Source of the DNA: CAYXXZ01 sp964469165
GTDB lineage: Bacteria > Pseudomonadota > Gammaproteobacteria > Pseudomonadales > Porticoccaceae
Direction: 5' to 3'
NCBI GenBank assembly: GCA_964469165.1
Contig: CAYXXZ010000045.1
Location: forward strand, 1-24,859
Length of the DNA stretch: 24,859 nt
The position numbers and the translations under genes are program-made. This document shows positions 1 through 9,868 of the stretch, piece after piece (the first letter of the stretch is position 1; the number at the start of each line of letters is the position of its first letter). Below the pieces are notes generated by a model. That model was not told the origin of the DNA and did not search any database. It worked only from the letters and a program-made list of their open reading frames with translations.

Positions 1-2
1 AC

Positions 3-1582
<1,580 letters not shown>

Positions 1583-1583
<1 letters not shown>

Positions 1584-2824
1584 TGAACGCGCACACCCTG
1601 CCCCTCCAGCAAGCCACCCGGCTCCAGGCACCGGGCAAGCCCCCGGTGCTGGCCAGCTGGGATGACCCTCTCGCCCAGGCGATTCCCGCCAGCGACAGGC
1701 GCCTGTTCAGCCTCGCCGGCGACGAGGCGCCGCCCGCGCCGGAGGAAACCGCTCCACTGGCGCGTGAGCTCGCAATTCCGGTGGACGAACTGCCCCAGCT
1801 CGACACTCTGTTGCCGGAGACGCTGCCGCCCATCAACCCGGACGACAAGCGCATCGTCAACGCCAACACCGACATCAACCAGTTGGCGCCGTTCAAATAT
1901 CCCTGGGCCTGGGAGTTCTTCCTCAACGCCAACAAGAACCACTGGACGCCGCTGGACATCAACATGGCCCAGGACGTCCACGACTACCACCACAAGCTCA
2001 CCACCGAGGAACGCCACGTCTACGAGAACGTGCTGGCCTACCTCACCACGTCGGACATTCTCGCCATGCGCAACATCGGCCTGGCGGTGATGGAAAAAAT
2101 GAGCGCGCCGGAATTGCAGATCTACCAGGCCCGCCAGGTCTACGAGGAAGCGCTGCACACCTGGACCTACCAGCACTGCATCGAAACCATCGGCCTCGAC
2201 CAGAGCGAAATCTACAACCGCTACCGGGTGGTGCCCGCCATCTACGGCAAGATCAAACTGGCCAACCGCCGCCTCAACAACGTCATGCGTTCGGATTTCA
2301 ACCTGCGCAACCGCGACAACCTGGAAGAATTCGCCCTGTCCTACCTCTTTTTCGCGGCGATCTTCGAGGGTTGCTGGTTCTACAACGGCTTCAACCCCAT
2401 CTTCGCCCTGCAACGGCGCGGCCTGATGAAAGGCACCGGCGAGCAACTACAATACATTTTGCGAGATGAAGCCCTGCACAGCGCCTTCGGCATCCGGGTG
2501 GTATCGCAACTGCTGGTGGAAGAAAACCTGACCCTCGACCCCAAGGCCGTACAGATCATGTGGGAGGAGTCCGAGGCAGCGGAGGCGGCCTACGCCCGCT
2601 ACATTCTCGCCGACCCCATTCTCGGCTACAGCGCCGACGAGCATATCGGCCAGTTCCGTTTCCTCGCCAACCGCCGTGCGCGTCAACTGAAGATGGAAGA
2701 ACCTTTCCCCGGCGCCATGGACAGGCTGGAGTGGCTGAGCGAACAGGCGAGCCTGCGCAAGGAGAAGAATTTCTTCGAGACGCGGGTAACGGAGTATCAG
2801 ACGGGGGCGGCGCTGAGTTGGTAA
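1583..2824 (+). CDS. nrdB: Ribonucleoside-diphosphate reductase class Ia, beta subunit (NrdB)
   Basis: Radical-generating small subunit of ribonucleotide reductase, 413 aa. Di-iron ligands can be placed by motif: Asp158 (LTTSD), Glu189 and His192 in EALHTWTY, Glu262 (FEGCW), and Glu296 and His299 in RDEALH. Tyr196, seven residues after Glu189, has the spacing of the stable tyrosyl radical, so this is a normal Tyr-type class I enzyme and not a radical-less variant. The C-terminus ENTRY-like tail FETRVTEYQ keeps the tyrosine that passes the radical to NrdA. Residues 1 to about 85 are an N-terminal extension rich in Pro, Ala and Asp/Glu that is absent from the 376-residue E. coli protein but present in Pseudomonas-type NrdB of about 415 aa. 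The start overlaps the nrdA stop by one base. No ferredoxin-like yfaE gene follows. Confidence 0.97.
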
Positions 2825-2888
2825 GAAAATTCCACCGGACAGGAAGGCCGCGTAGAATCTCGTCAGGCAGCATTTTTGGAGGCATGGC

Positions 2889-3146
2889 ATGGGTACTTTG
2901 GCGGTTAACGCGGATGAGCGGGTCGAGTCCGTCACGTTTGCCAACGATTTTCTGACCGTCGAACTGAAAGACGGCCGGCGAATCTCCGTGCCCATCGCCT
3001 GGTACCCCCGCCTGGCCAGCGCCTCCGCCGCCGAGCGCGCTCACTGGCAGACCTGCGCCGGGGGCTATGGCATCCACTGGCCGGATATCGACGAAGACCT
3101 GAGCACGGAGGGCTTGCTGCGCGGCGCGCCCGCCCCTGGTGCCTGA
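2889..3146 (+). CDS. DUF2442 domain protein
   Basis: Small acidic protein of 85 aa that matches the DUF2442 family over nearly its whole length. It has a short beta-rich N-terminus (VTFANDFLTVELKDGR), the family hallmark of about 'VPIAWYPRL', and the ending GIHWPDIDEDLSTEGLL. The start at 2889 has a strong ribosome binding site, GGAGG at 2878-2882, six bases upstream; an ATG at 2884 in another frame is too close to it. The family has no established biochemical function. Members are often encoded next to a DUF4160 partner in small two-gene, toxin-antitoxin-like modules, but here there is no room for a partner: nrdB ends 64 bases upstream and the Rieske gene converges 32 bases downstream. It may be cotranscribed with nrdAB. 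Confidence 0.85.
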   Translation: MGTLAVNADERVESVTFANDFLTVELKDGRRISVPIAWYPRLASASAAERAHWQTCAGGYGIHWPDIDEDLSTEGLLRGAPAPGA

Positions 3147-3178
3147 TCCCGCATCACCGCATCAAACCGATCGATAAA

Positions 3179-4438
3179 TCAGTCCTTGAAGAAAGATTGC
3201 CAGGGCTTTTCCCTGGTAACGATCATCTCGCCCGAGGAAACGGGTTGCTCCATCATCGCCCCACCTGCTTCCTTGCCCTCGGCAACGGCGCGGGCGTTGT
3301 CGATCAGCCGGCGGCGCAGACGGACAACGGCCGCATCACTGGGTACGAGATTTTCGCCCTCGCGGCTGTTGACCTCGCCGAGCGACGTCAGCACCGCGCG
3401 GTCCTCCAGCAGGATCGTCTCGAAACCACTGAACGACGCGCCGCTGCGCATGCTTTCCCGGTCTTGCCCAAAGCGATTGGCCAGGTTTCCATCCTCGGGG
3501 AGCTTTTTGATAAATCCGTTGATCCGCACAAATTCGTCGAGCTTATCGATCGCGTCCGGGCTGTGCGTCCAGGCAATCTGGAAAAGGCGGGTTTTTTGCG
3601 TGCTGATCGGCACCGCAGCCAATATGGCATTGTCAGCAGCGGCAAGATCCCCTTCCCCGGCCGCCCACCTGAAGCTGTCGCCAGCCACCATGGAGAGGCA
3701 GGGAAAAATAAACGATGAGATTCGTGCTTGCGTGACCACTTCGCCCGACGCGGAATTGACTTCTCGCAGCGCCGCGTAGCGAAAACCCCAGGACTTGCTT
3801 TCCACTTCCAGGCGTGGCACCAACGCCTCGCCAAGAAATGCGCCGCCGGACACACCTTCCTTGCCCTTCGGAAAGGCGTCGGAATGCAAGATGCCAATAT
3901 GCGCCGAATCCAGGGTACCTTCCAGAAGCTGGGCGTAGTTGCAGGGGTATTCGGGGGCGAATATCCGGCGCTGACTGTCTGGCACATCGAAGAACGGAAA
4001 TTTTGGAAACGGAGGAATTTTATCCTTCGGGCCCAGATAGCCCCAAATGATACCGCCAGCCTCACGCACTGGATACGAAGGCTGGCAGTAATCCGGCGCC
4101 TTGCTTCCAGGGTCCACGTTCGGCTGCTCCAGAACGGTTCCGTCAGGCGCAAATTTCCAGCCATGAAACAGGCAGCGTATTCCCTGTTCGTCTACTCGCC
4201 CGAGGGAGAGCGACGCCCTTCTGTGGCAACAGGCATCGGCGAGAAGACCCAACTCACCGGAAGCGGTGCGGAATACCACGAGATCCTCGGACAGCAGGGT
4301 GACACGGACGGGGGCAGCAGCTGCCTGCGGCACGTCCTCTGCCGGCAAGACGGGAAGCCAGTAGCGCGACATGGCTTGATGCATCGGTGTACCGGGCTCC
4401 ACTTCCGTGAGAATGGTATTATCGTTGTGCTTTTTCAT
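3179..4438 (-). CDS. Rieske [2Fe-2S] ring-hydroxylating oxygenase alpha subunit, LigXa / phthalate-dioxygenase-like
   Basis: Terminal oxygenase component, 419 aa from the chosen start. The Rieske cluster motif is C70-x-H72 with C89-x2-H92 (AC CHRRASL, then RCLFHGWKF). The mononuclear iron site follows at about residues 173-185: EGTLDSAHIGILH, giving bridging Asp177 and ligands His180 and His185. The C-terminal pattern (QDRESMRSG, LLEDRAV, VVRLRRRLI) resembles LigXa-type single-component oxygenases, whose known members include aromatic O-demethylases. The start at 4438 has GAGGA upstream (GAGGACGATATG) and gives the usual family N-terminus with EPGTPMHQAMSRYWLP; the open frame extends 38 codons further without a ribosome site. 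It is last in the minus-strand cluster, 174 bases after the GMC gene, with a strong hairpin between. The substrate is unknown; O-demethylation or ring hydroxylation are both possible. Confidence 0.9.
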   Translation of the reverse strand: MKKHNDNTILTEVEPGTPMHQAMSRYWLPVLPAEDVPQAAAAPVRVTLLSEDLVVFRTASGELGLLADACCHRRASLSLGRVDEQGIRCLFHGWKFAPDGTVLEQPNVDPGSKAPDYCQPSYPVREAGGIIWGYLGPKDKIPPFPKFPFFDVPDSQRRIFAPEYPCNYAQLLEGTLDSAHIGILHSDAFPKGKEGVSGGAFLGEALVPRLEVESKSWGFRYAALREVNSASGEVVTQARISSFIFPCLSMVAGDSFRWAAGEGDLAAADNAILAAVPISTQKTRLFQIAWTHSPDAIDKLDEFVRINGFIKKLPEDGNLANRFGQDRESMRSGASFSGFETILLEDRAVLTSLGEVNSREGENLVPSDAAVVRLRRRLIDNARAVAEGKEAGGAMMEQPVSSGEMIVTREKPWQSFFKD

Positions 4439-4553
4439 ATCGTCCTCATAATCCAATGTGATGGCTTTCCAAAGAATTTTCGCGTCGCAAGAAGCTTCGA
4501 AATTACTGTTGGCCTTTTTCCCATACGTCGAAATTTGCGAGCCAGGCTCCAAA

Positions 4554-4620
4554 CTTTAAGTTGAACTCTGACAGAACTCCGTTCTACCAGGGTTCAACTT
4601 AAAGCTTATGGCTTACAGCT
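4554..4620. repeat. Intergenic palindromic repeat, copy B (strong hairpin)
   Basis: One of four related repeats in the window. Its outer arms 4554-4566 and 4592-4604 are a perfect 13-bp inverted repeat (CTTTAAGTTGAAC and its complement). The interior also pairs (AGAAC 4573-4577 with GTTCT 4581-4585), leaving a three-base loop. Right of the palindrome, 4597-4620 is the shared segment AAAGCTTATGGCTTACAGCT. The repeat overlaps the end of the GMC gene: the stop codon at 4613-4615 and the last codons are made of repeat sequence. Read on the minus strand this hairpin directly follows the GMC stop and precedes the Rieske gene. There is no T-run, so a classical intrinsic terminator is unlikely; mRNA 3'-end protection or partial attenuation is plausible. 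Confidence 0.85.
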
Positions 4621-6211
4621 GGCTCTTCATAATGATGTCCGCGGCCTTCTCCGCGACCATCAGCACCGCTGCATTGGTGTTGCCGCTTATCATCGAAGGG
4701 AATACCGACGCATCGACAACTCTCAGCCCGCTCAGCCCATGCACTTTCAATTCCGGATCGACCACAGCAGTATCGTCGCTGCCCATTCTGCACGTGCCCG
4801 CCGGGTGGTAGCACAGCCCGCAATGCTGGCGAACAAAGTCGATCATCGCCGCTCTGTCTGCGGGAAGATCGACACCAGGATGTGCAAGGATTTTTCGGAA
4901 GGCAGAAGTGCTGAAGATCCGATGCACGATCTCCGCCCCGCGAATCAGCAGGTCGAGATCGCGGGGATCGTCGAGAAGTCTCGGCTGAATGGACGGCCCC
5001 TGCGCGGGGTCGGCGGATCGCAAGCGCACCGCACCACGGCTGAAGGGATAACTCACATTCACATTGAGCGTCACACCATTAGTGTTTCCGACACCCAGCG
5101 CTCCACTGTCGAAGCCATAACTCAGGGTGCCGTACATCAGCTGGAGATCGGGTCGCGAAAGCGCCGGATCACTTTTGATGAATGCGACCGCCTGTGAGCC
5201 CGCGGAGGCGACAGGACCAGACCCGGACAACAGCCAGCGCAGCGCATTGAGCGCCATTCTATGAACCTTGAGTTCAGCGTTGAGCGAAGGTACCAGAACG
5301 GGCTTCTGGAATGAGAGACAAGGGTGCTCGAGAAGATTGCGGCCCACCCCAGGTGATTCATGTTGCACGCGGATGCCGTGCCTGGCGAGCTCACCCGGAT
5401 CGCCGACACCGGAAAGCATCAATATCTGGGGAGTATTGATGGCACCCGCCGCCAGCAAAACCTCTTTGCGACAGCGTATGGTGCGTACTCCCTGGGCATC
5501 CGAATATTCGACGCCCACGGCTCGCTTTCCGTCAAAGACAATCCGCCGCACACAGGCTGACGTGTGAACTTGCAGATTGTGACGAGCTTTTGCGGGCTTC
5601 AGGTAGGCGTCGGCGGCACTGTGGCGCCGCCCCTTGCGCTGGTTGGCCTGTGTCAGCGCGACCCCTTCCTGGTCACGGCCATTGTAATCCGCGTTTCGCC
5701 CGATACCGACCTCTTCACAGGCTGTGATGAAGGTCTCGGTCAGATCCTTCTTGCACCAGGCCTCCGCCACACTCATGGGGCCGGAGCGCCCCCGGTAATC
5801 CGTCTCGCCACAGGTGGTCGTTTCTATTTTCCTGAAAAACGGCAACACATCCGCGTAGGACCATCCGCTCGCGCCCGCGCCTTGCCAGTCGTCATAATCC
5901 CCGGGATGGCCTCTGACATACACCATGCCGTTGATTGCGCTACTTCCTCCCAGCAGCTTGCCACGCAACCAATAGTCAACGCGATCGTGGCGCGTTGGAT
6001 CGGGATCGGATGAATAACCCCAATCGTATTTGCCTTTCGACATCAGAAACATCACCCCGCCCGGCATGCGAACAAACGGATGCCTTCCCTCGCCACCAGC
6101 CTCGAGCAATGCCACATTGCAATTTGGGTCTTCGCTGAGTCTCGATGCCAGTACACAGCCGGCAGTCCCTGCACCTACGATAACGTAGTCCACCTCGTGT
6201 TCTTTGCGCAT
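4613..6211 (-). CDS. GMC-family FAD oxidoreductase (choline/alcohol dehydrogenase-like)
   Basis: Flavoprotein of 532 aa, expected to oxidise an alcohol to an aldehyde or ketone. The N-terminal FAD fold is visible as VIVGAGTAG (Gly13, Gly15, Gly18) with the ribose-binding Glu37. GMC signature 1 lies around residues 84-107 (GKLLGGSSAINGMVYVRG). Signature 2 is GAINTPQILMLSGVG at 256-270. The catalytic His469 is in CYHPAGTCRMG and the second active-site residue is Asn511 in GNTNA. The start at 6211 lies one base after the P450 stop and begins directly at the FAD domain; an alternative ATG at 6241 would add ten residues and overlap the P450 gene. The tight junction means cotranscription with the P450. 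A P450-made alcohol passed to this dehydrogenase is a reasonable inference. The stop codon sits in repeat copy B, but protein length is normal for the family. Confidence 0.93.
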   Translation of the reverse strand: MRKEHEVDYVIVGAGTAGCVLASRLSEDPNCNVALLEAGGEGRHPFVRMPGGVMFLMSKGKYDWGYSSDPDPTRHDRVDYWLRGKLLGGSSAINGMVYVRGHPGDYDDWQGAGASGWSYADVLPFFRKIETTTCGETDYRGRSGPMSVAEAWCKKDLTETFITACEEVGIGRNADYNGRDQEGVALTQANQRKGRRHSAADAYLKPAKARHNLQVHTSACVRRIVFDGKRAVGVEYSDAQGVRTIRCRKEVLLAAGAINTPQILMLSGVGDPGELARHGIRVQHESPGVGRNLLEHPCLSFQKPVLVPSLNAELKVHRMALNALRWLLSGSGPVASAGSQAVAFIKSDPALSRPDLQLMYGTLSYGFDSGALGVGNTNGVTLNVNVSYPFSRGAVRLRSADPAQGPSIQPRLLDDPRDLDLLIRGAEIVHRIFSTSAFRKILAHPGVDLPADRAAMIDFVRQHCGLCYHPAGTCRMGSDDTAVVDPELKVHGLSGLRVVDASVFPSMISGNTNAAVLMVAEKAADIIMKSQL

Positions 6212-6212
6212 A

Positions 6213-7466
6213 TCATCCGCTGTTCCGAACAAGGCGCACATCGAGACGTTCCAGTGCGCGCATCATGAAATTAGGCTTGAAGTTCAGTTCTCTTTCAACG
6301 AGGAGAATGTCGCTGCATCTCTGCACAAGCTGTCGCACGGCCACTTCGAGCTCCAACTTTGCGACGTTATGGCCAATGCAGTGGTGCAAACCGGGAGAAA
6401 ACATCAACGGCATCTTTCTCTCCCGATCGAAATCCAGAACATCTGGACGCTCGTACACCGACTTGTCCCAGTTGCCGATACCAAGCATGAGGAAAACGAG
6501 ATCCCCTTTCCTGATTTGCTGCCCATGCCATGCAAAATCCTGTGCCGCGATTTTGTGCACCATGTTTTGCATGCACACATAACGCTGCAACTCCTCTATG
6601 ATCTCCGTCATCTTTTCAGGATGCGCCCTGATGTAATCGCGATGTGTGGGACTCTGCGAAAGCACGCGAACCATCAGTGAAAGTGTATTTGCCGTGGTAT
6701 CGATGGCGGCAAGGAGCAAAACCTGGAATATCATGATCACGTCGTCGATATCAAGCTTGCTGCCATCGTCCGCCGAGTGCACGAAATCCGTCAGCAAATC
6801 ATCTCTGGGCTCGAGCCTTCTTTTACCTATCTCGGCCGTGATGATGGCGGTTACCTCCTCGATGACCGCATTGGCATCGCGCAGACTTTCCTCGCCCCGC
6901 CACGGAGGAACGATACCCTGTTCGATGGTCCTCCCCCATCTTATGACCTGCTCATGCGAAACCGCGCCCTCAAGCCCAACGATGTGAAGCAGAGCTCTCG
7001 ATACAAAGGGGAAGGCGATCTCGCTGACGAACTCGATACTGTCCCGCTCTTCGACTTCGTCCAATATACTGCTGAAAATGCGTTCGAGGCCGCTCTCGTA
7101 TTGCCGGATTCGGGCCTTGGAGAATGGCTTCAACATCAGCCCTCTCAAGCGCTGATGATTGTCGCCATCCATATTGAACACCCAGCCACGCACCGACTCC
7201 ACCAGGCCTTGCGCGTCGATTCCGTTCGCCTTTGCATACGACTCCAGCGGCAAATGAAAACGCGAATTGGATAGACGGGTATCGTTCAGCGCTTCCAGAA
7301 TATCCTCGTGCCGTGACACGATCCATGCCTGCTGATGGCCGCTCCAGAACACTCGGTGAGTGTCCTGCAGCTCCAGCATTTTCTTTATATAGCCATCGTC
7401 CATCGCATTGGGTGCCGACCAATCGAAATCGAGATCGCCACCTATAGCCGTTTTTTGTTCAACCAT
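6213..7466 (-). CDS. Cytochrome P450
   Basis: Soluble bacterial P450 of 417 aa (numbered from 7466). The I-helix proton-relay motif is AAIDTT with Asp256, Thr257 and Thr258. The K-helix ExxR is Glu292 to Arg295 (ELQR). The heme loop FSPGLHHCIG places the axial cysteine at 363. The C-helix motif NMDGDNHQRLRGL also fits. There is no N-terminal membrane anchor and no fused reductase, so it is a class I enzyme needing a ferredoxin and ferredoxin reductase, neither of which is encoded in the window. I chose the ATG at 7466 because GGTGG lies six bases before it; the ATG at 7472, two codons earlier, abuts that motif. The upstream receptor gene stops at 7479, so the spacing is 12 bases, and the GMC gene follows after one base. 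Substrate unknown. Confidence 0.93.
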   Translation of the reverse strand: MVEQKTAIGGDLDFDWSAPNAMDDGYIKKMLELQDTHRVFWSGHQQAWIVSRHEDILEALNDTRLSNSRFHLPLESYAKANGIDAQGLVESVRGWVFNMDGDNHQRLRGLMLKPFSKARIRQYESGLERIFSSILDEVEERDSIEFVSEIAFPFVSRALLHIVGLEGAVSHEQVIRWGRTIEQGIVPPWRGEESLRDANAVIEEVTAIITAEIGKRRLEPRDDLLTDFVHSADDGSKLDIDDVIMIFQVLLLAAIDTTANTLSLMVRVLSQSPTHRDYIRAHPEKMTEIIEELQRYVCMQNMVHKIAAQDFAWHGQQIRKGDLVFLMLGIGNWDKSVYERPDVLDFDRERKMPLMFSPGLHHCIGHNVAKLELEVAVRQLVQRCSDILLVERELNFKPNFMMRALERLDVRLVRNSG

Positions 7467-7478
7467 TGACATCCACCA

Positions 7479-9638
7479 TCAAAGTGAAAAGCCAAATTCG
7501 ACGCCATACGTACGCGGCGCACCGGGTGAGAATGTATCGCCAACCACCTGCTGGGCAACAAAAGTCGCATATTTCGATTCAGTGAGGTTGTTGCCGAAAA
7601 CTCGAACCGAGAATCGATCATCCAGCGTTCGCCATGTCAAGGAAGCATTCAGCAATTCGTAGGAGCCTTGTCTGCGCGAATTATCAAATTGCCAGAAGAA
7701 ACCGTCGTTGTAGGAAAACGCCAAGGTCGCGTCCACGTAACCATGCTCGAGCGGAATCGTCAGGGTAGGCGACGTATTGAATGTGAATTCTGGCGCTCGG
7801 GGAAGTTCATTGCCGGTCGCGTCGCACACACCTTGCACGCTACCTATCGGGGCAGGCAGAATGCAGACCGCATCCGGGTAATCGATCTCCGTATCGAGCA
7901 GCGAGAATCCGAACTTCCAGCTCAGGTTATCCGTCAACAGGGCCGTGGCCTCCAACTCGGCACCATAGGTTTCCGCCGACGCCGCATTGACCGTTATGAT
8001 TGTCGGACCGGCTATGATGCCAAGCTGTATATCCTGGAAGTCATTGTAGAAAATAGCCGCGTTTACACGCAGGCGATTATCGAAAAAGTCGGATTTCACG
8101 CCGATTTCATAGCTGTCGAGAATTTCAGGATCAAAGGGCGGATCTTCGCCGCCAATGGCGTTGAAGTTACCTGATTTGAAGCCCCTGCTGTAGCTGCCAT
8201 ATACCATCATCTGATCGTTCAGATCATGGTTGAGCATCAACCTGTAGGTGGGCTCGTTGAAGTTTTTCTTCGCATTGGTCGTCGGTATCGTCATCAATAT
8301 ATCGCGATTGTTCCAATCGCTGAGAATGTTGGTAACTCCCGATATCTCACGGCGGTCCCTGGTGAACCTGAGCCCTGCCGTCAAATGCGTACTATCGGTA
8401 AAGGCGTAGGTGATCTCACCAAAAAGTGCAACCGACTCGGTATCGATCATGTTCTTTATACCGACTCCACCGCCGCCAAAGGCATCACCGAAAAGGCCCA
8501 GGCCGAGAGGGCCGTCGTAACCCGCCTCGTCCTTCATCAGAAAAACACCCGCGATCCACTGCAATCTCTCGTTATCGTCGGAGATGACCTGAAACTCCTG
8601 CGTCAGTGTTCTGTACTTCTGCTTGTCGATGTCGGCATCGATGATGGCAAGTTTTGTCTGGTCGTTATCGAATGTCTGCTTATTGTTTATGCCCTGAAAG
8701 GCCGTGATACTCTTCAGGTTGAGAGAATTGAGCTTATAGTCGACCTGCAGGGAGACCGACCCACCCTTTGTTTTGTTGATGGGATCCACCAGGCCGGTCA
8801 TGTCGTACCAGTCTCCGGTGTAGGTCGTCACCCCATCCAGCCCTGTAGCACCCGGGAAAAACTGTTTGCCAACCCCCTGGTTGAACGTGGTATCGAAGAA
8901 TGACAGCGTTGCGGTGACTGCCAGCGCGTCAGTTGGCGTCCAGAGAAATTTCGAGCGTGCCTGGATTTCCTCTTGCGTGTAAACCTCGTTTCCAGTATCG
9001 ATATTCTTGCCCCACCCCTTGTCCTGGTCGCTGTAAACAAGGGAAATATCCGCGGCCAGGGTGTCAGTGAGCCCAGCCGTTGCATAGAGCTTTCCGCCAA
9101 AGGTGTCGTAATTTCCGGCTGAAACACTTCCCTTGACGCTGCTTTCATGGCTGGGATTTTTGGTAATGATGTGAACAAGGCCGCCCGTTGCATTGCGCCC
9201 GAAAAGTGTTCCCTGCGGGCCCTTGAGCACCTCGATACGCTCGATATTATTGAAACCGAAGACATTGCCGTAGGATGCGGGAGTAAATACACCGTCGATG
9301 TATATGGCGACGCTGCCTTCCTGCCCTGCCGACACATCGAGGGAGCCGACACCGCGCACGAAAGCCGAAATGGCGCCACTTTGACGGTTGACCTCCAGGC
9401 CGGGCGTTTGCGCACCGAGGTCCAGCCCCGCCTGGATACCGGATGCGACGAGCTCATTTTCGGTAAAGGCACTGATGGAGATCGGAATATCCTGCATGCT
9501 GGCGTCGCGCCGGGTCGCAGTGACCACGATCTCCTCCAGCCGCTGTCCTCCACCGCCATCCTGCGCCTGTACCTGGAATGCACAGGCTCCAGCAACCGCC
9601 ATTGCAAGTCCCGCTTTTATCGGTTTGATCACTTTCAT
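7479..9638 (-). CDS. TonB-dependent outer-membrane receptor
   Basis: Outer-membrane active transporter of about 719 aa. The N-terminus is a typical Sec signal peptide (MKVIKPIKAGLAMAVAGACAF, cut near QVQA-Q). The TonB box EEIVVTATR lies at residues 35-43, then the plug domain with SAFVRGVGSLDVSAGQ and IDGVFTP, then a beta-barrel to the C-terminus. It lacks the N-terminal signalling domain of FecA-type transducers. The ATG at 9638 has AGAGGA six bases upstream; the ATG at 9641, one codon earlier, has a short spacing of three. It is immediately upstream of the P450, so the likely cargo is the compound that the cluster degrades and not a siderophore; this is inference from context. The gene is visibly less GC-rich than the flanks (28 of 60 bases are G or C in 8221-8280). 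Confidence 0.92.
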   Translation of the reverse strand: MKVIKPIKAGLAMAVAGACAFQVQAQDGGGGQRLEEIVVTATRRDASMQDIPISISAFTENELVASGIQAGLDLGAQTPGLEVNRQSGAISAFVRGVGSLDVSAGQEGSVAIYIDGVFTPASYGNVFGFNNIERIEVLKGPQGTLFGRNATGGLVHIITKNPSHESSVKGSVSAGNYDTFGGKLYATAGLTDTLAADISLVYSDQDKGWGKNIDTGNEVYTQEEIQARSKFLWTPTDALAVTATLSFFDTTFNQGVGKQFFPGATGLDGVTTYTGDWYDMTGLVDPINKTKGGSVSLQVDYKLNSLNLKSITAFQGINNKQTFDNDQTKLAIIDADIDKQKYRTLTQEFQVISDDNERLQWIAGVFLMKDEAGYDGPLGLGLFGDAFGGGGVGIKNMIDTESVALFGEITYAFTDSTHLTAGLRFTRDRREISGVTNILSDWNNRDILMTIPTTNAKKNFNEPTYRLMLNHDLNDQMMVYGSYSRGFKSGNFNAIGGEDPPFDPEILDSYEIGVKSDFFDNRLRVNAAIFYNDFQDIQLGIIAGPTIITVNAASAETYGAELEATALLTDNLSWKFGFSLLDTEIDYPDAVCILPAPIGSVQGVCDATGNELPRAPEFTFNTSPTLTIPLEHGYVDATLAFSYNDGFFWQFDNSRRQGSYELLNASLTWRTLDDRFSVRVFGNNLTESKYATFVAQQVVGDTFSPGAPRTYGVEFGFSL

Positions 9639-9868
9639 CATCTGTCCTCTATATGTTTTGTTTTTTATTAATGTCGATGGTTATTAAACTTACGCATAAG
9701 CCAGAAATTTGGCCTGGGATACGCCGTTCAGCGCCAGGTTCCAAGTCGAACCCTGGCAGAACTCAGTGTTGCAGTGCTCCTGTTTAAAGCTTGTGGCTTG
9801 AAGCTCGCTCTGTTTGACCCATGGCTGCGGCCTGAATTGCCGAGTACTCTGTGAAAACCAGCCCTGTT
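9639..9868. promoter_or_regulatory. Spacer upstream of the TonB receptor gene; possible promoter
   Basis: This spacer of about 230 bases separates the phosphotransferase stop from the receptor start. It contains repeat copy C (9741-9806) and, nearer the receptor, an AT-rich stretch around 9655-9695 that could hold a minus-strand promoter. I could not assign convincing -35 and -10 boxes. The receptor-P450-GMC set may therefore be a transcription unit separate from the upstream genes. Confidence 0.3.
9741..9806. repeat. Intergenic palindromic repeat, copy C
   Basis: Matches copy A over its length: CCAAGTCGAACCCTGGCAG aligns with the TTGAACTCTGGCAG core of copy A, then CAGTGCTCCTG and TTTAAAGCTTGTGGCTTGAAG align with the right half. 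The orientation equals that of the other copies. It lies about 60 bases 3' of the phosphotransferase stop codon (minus strand) and about 100 bases before the receptor start. Confidence 0.8.

Noticed and set aside
3147..3178. Shared bidirectional terminator between the DUF2442 gene and the Rieske gene
   Set aside because: The 32-base convergent spacer shows no stem of more than a few pairs and no T-run.
9642..9868. Insertion-sequence remnant at the repeat copies
   Set aside because: No transposase fragment, no terminal inverted repeats with target duplications; the elements are about 65-85 bp palindromic repeats only.
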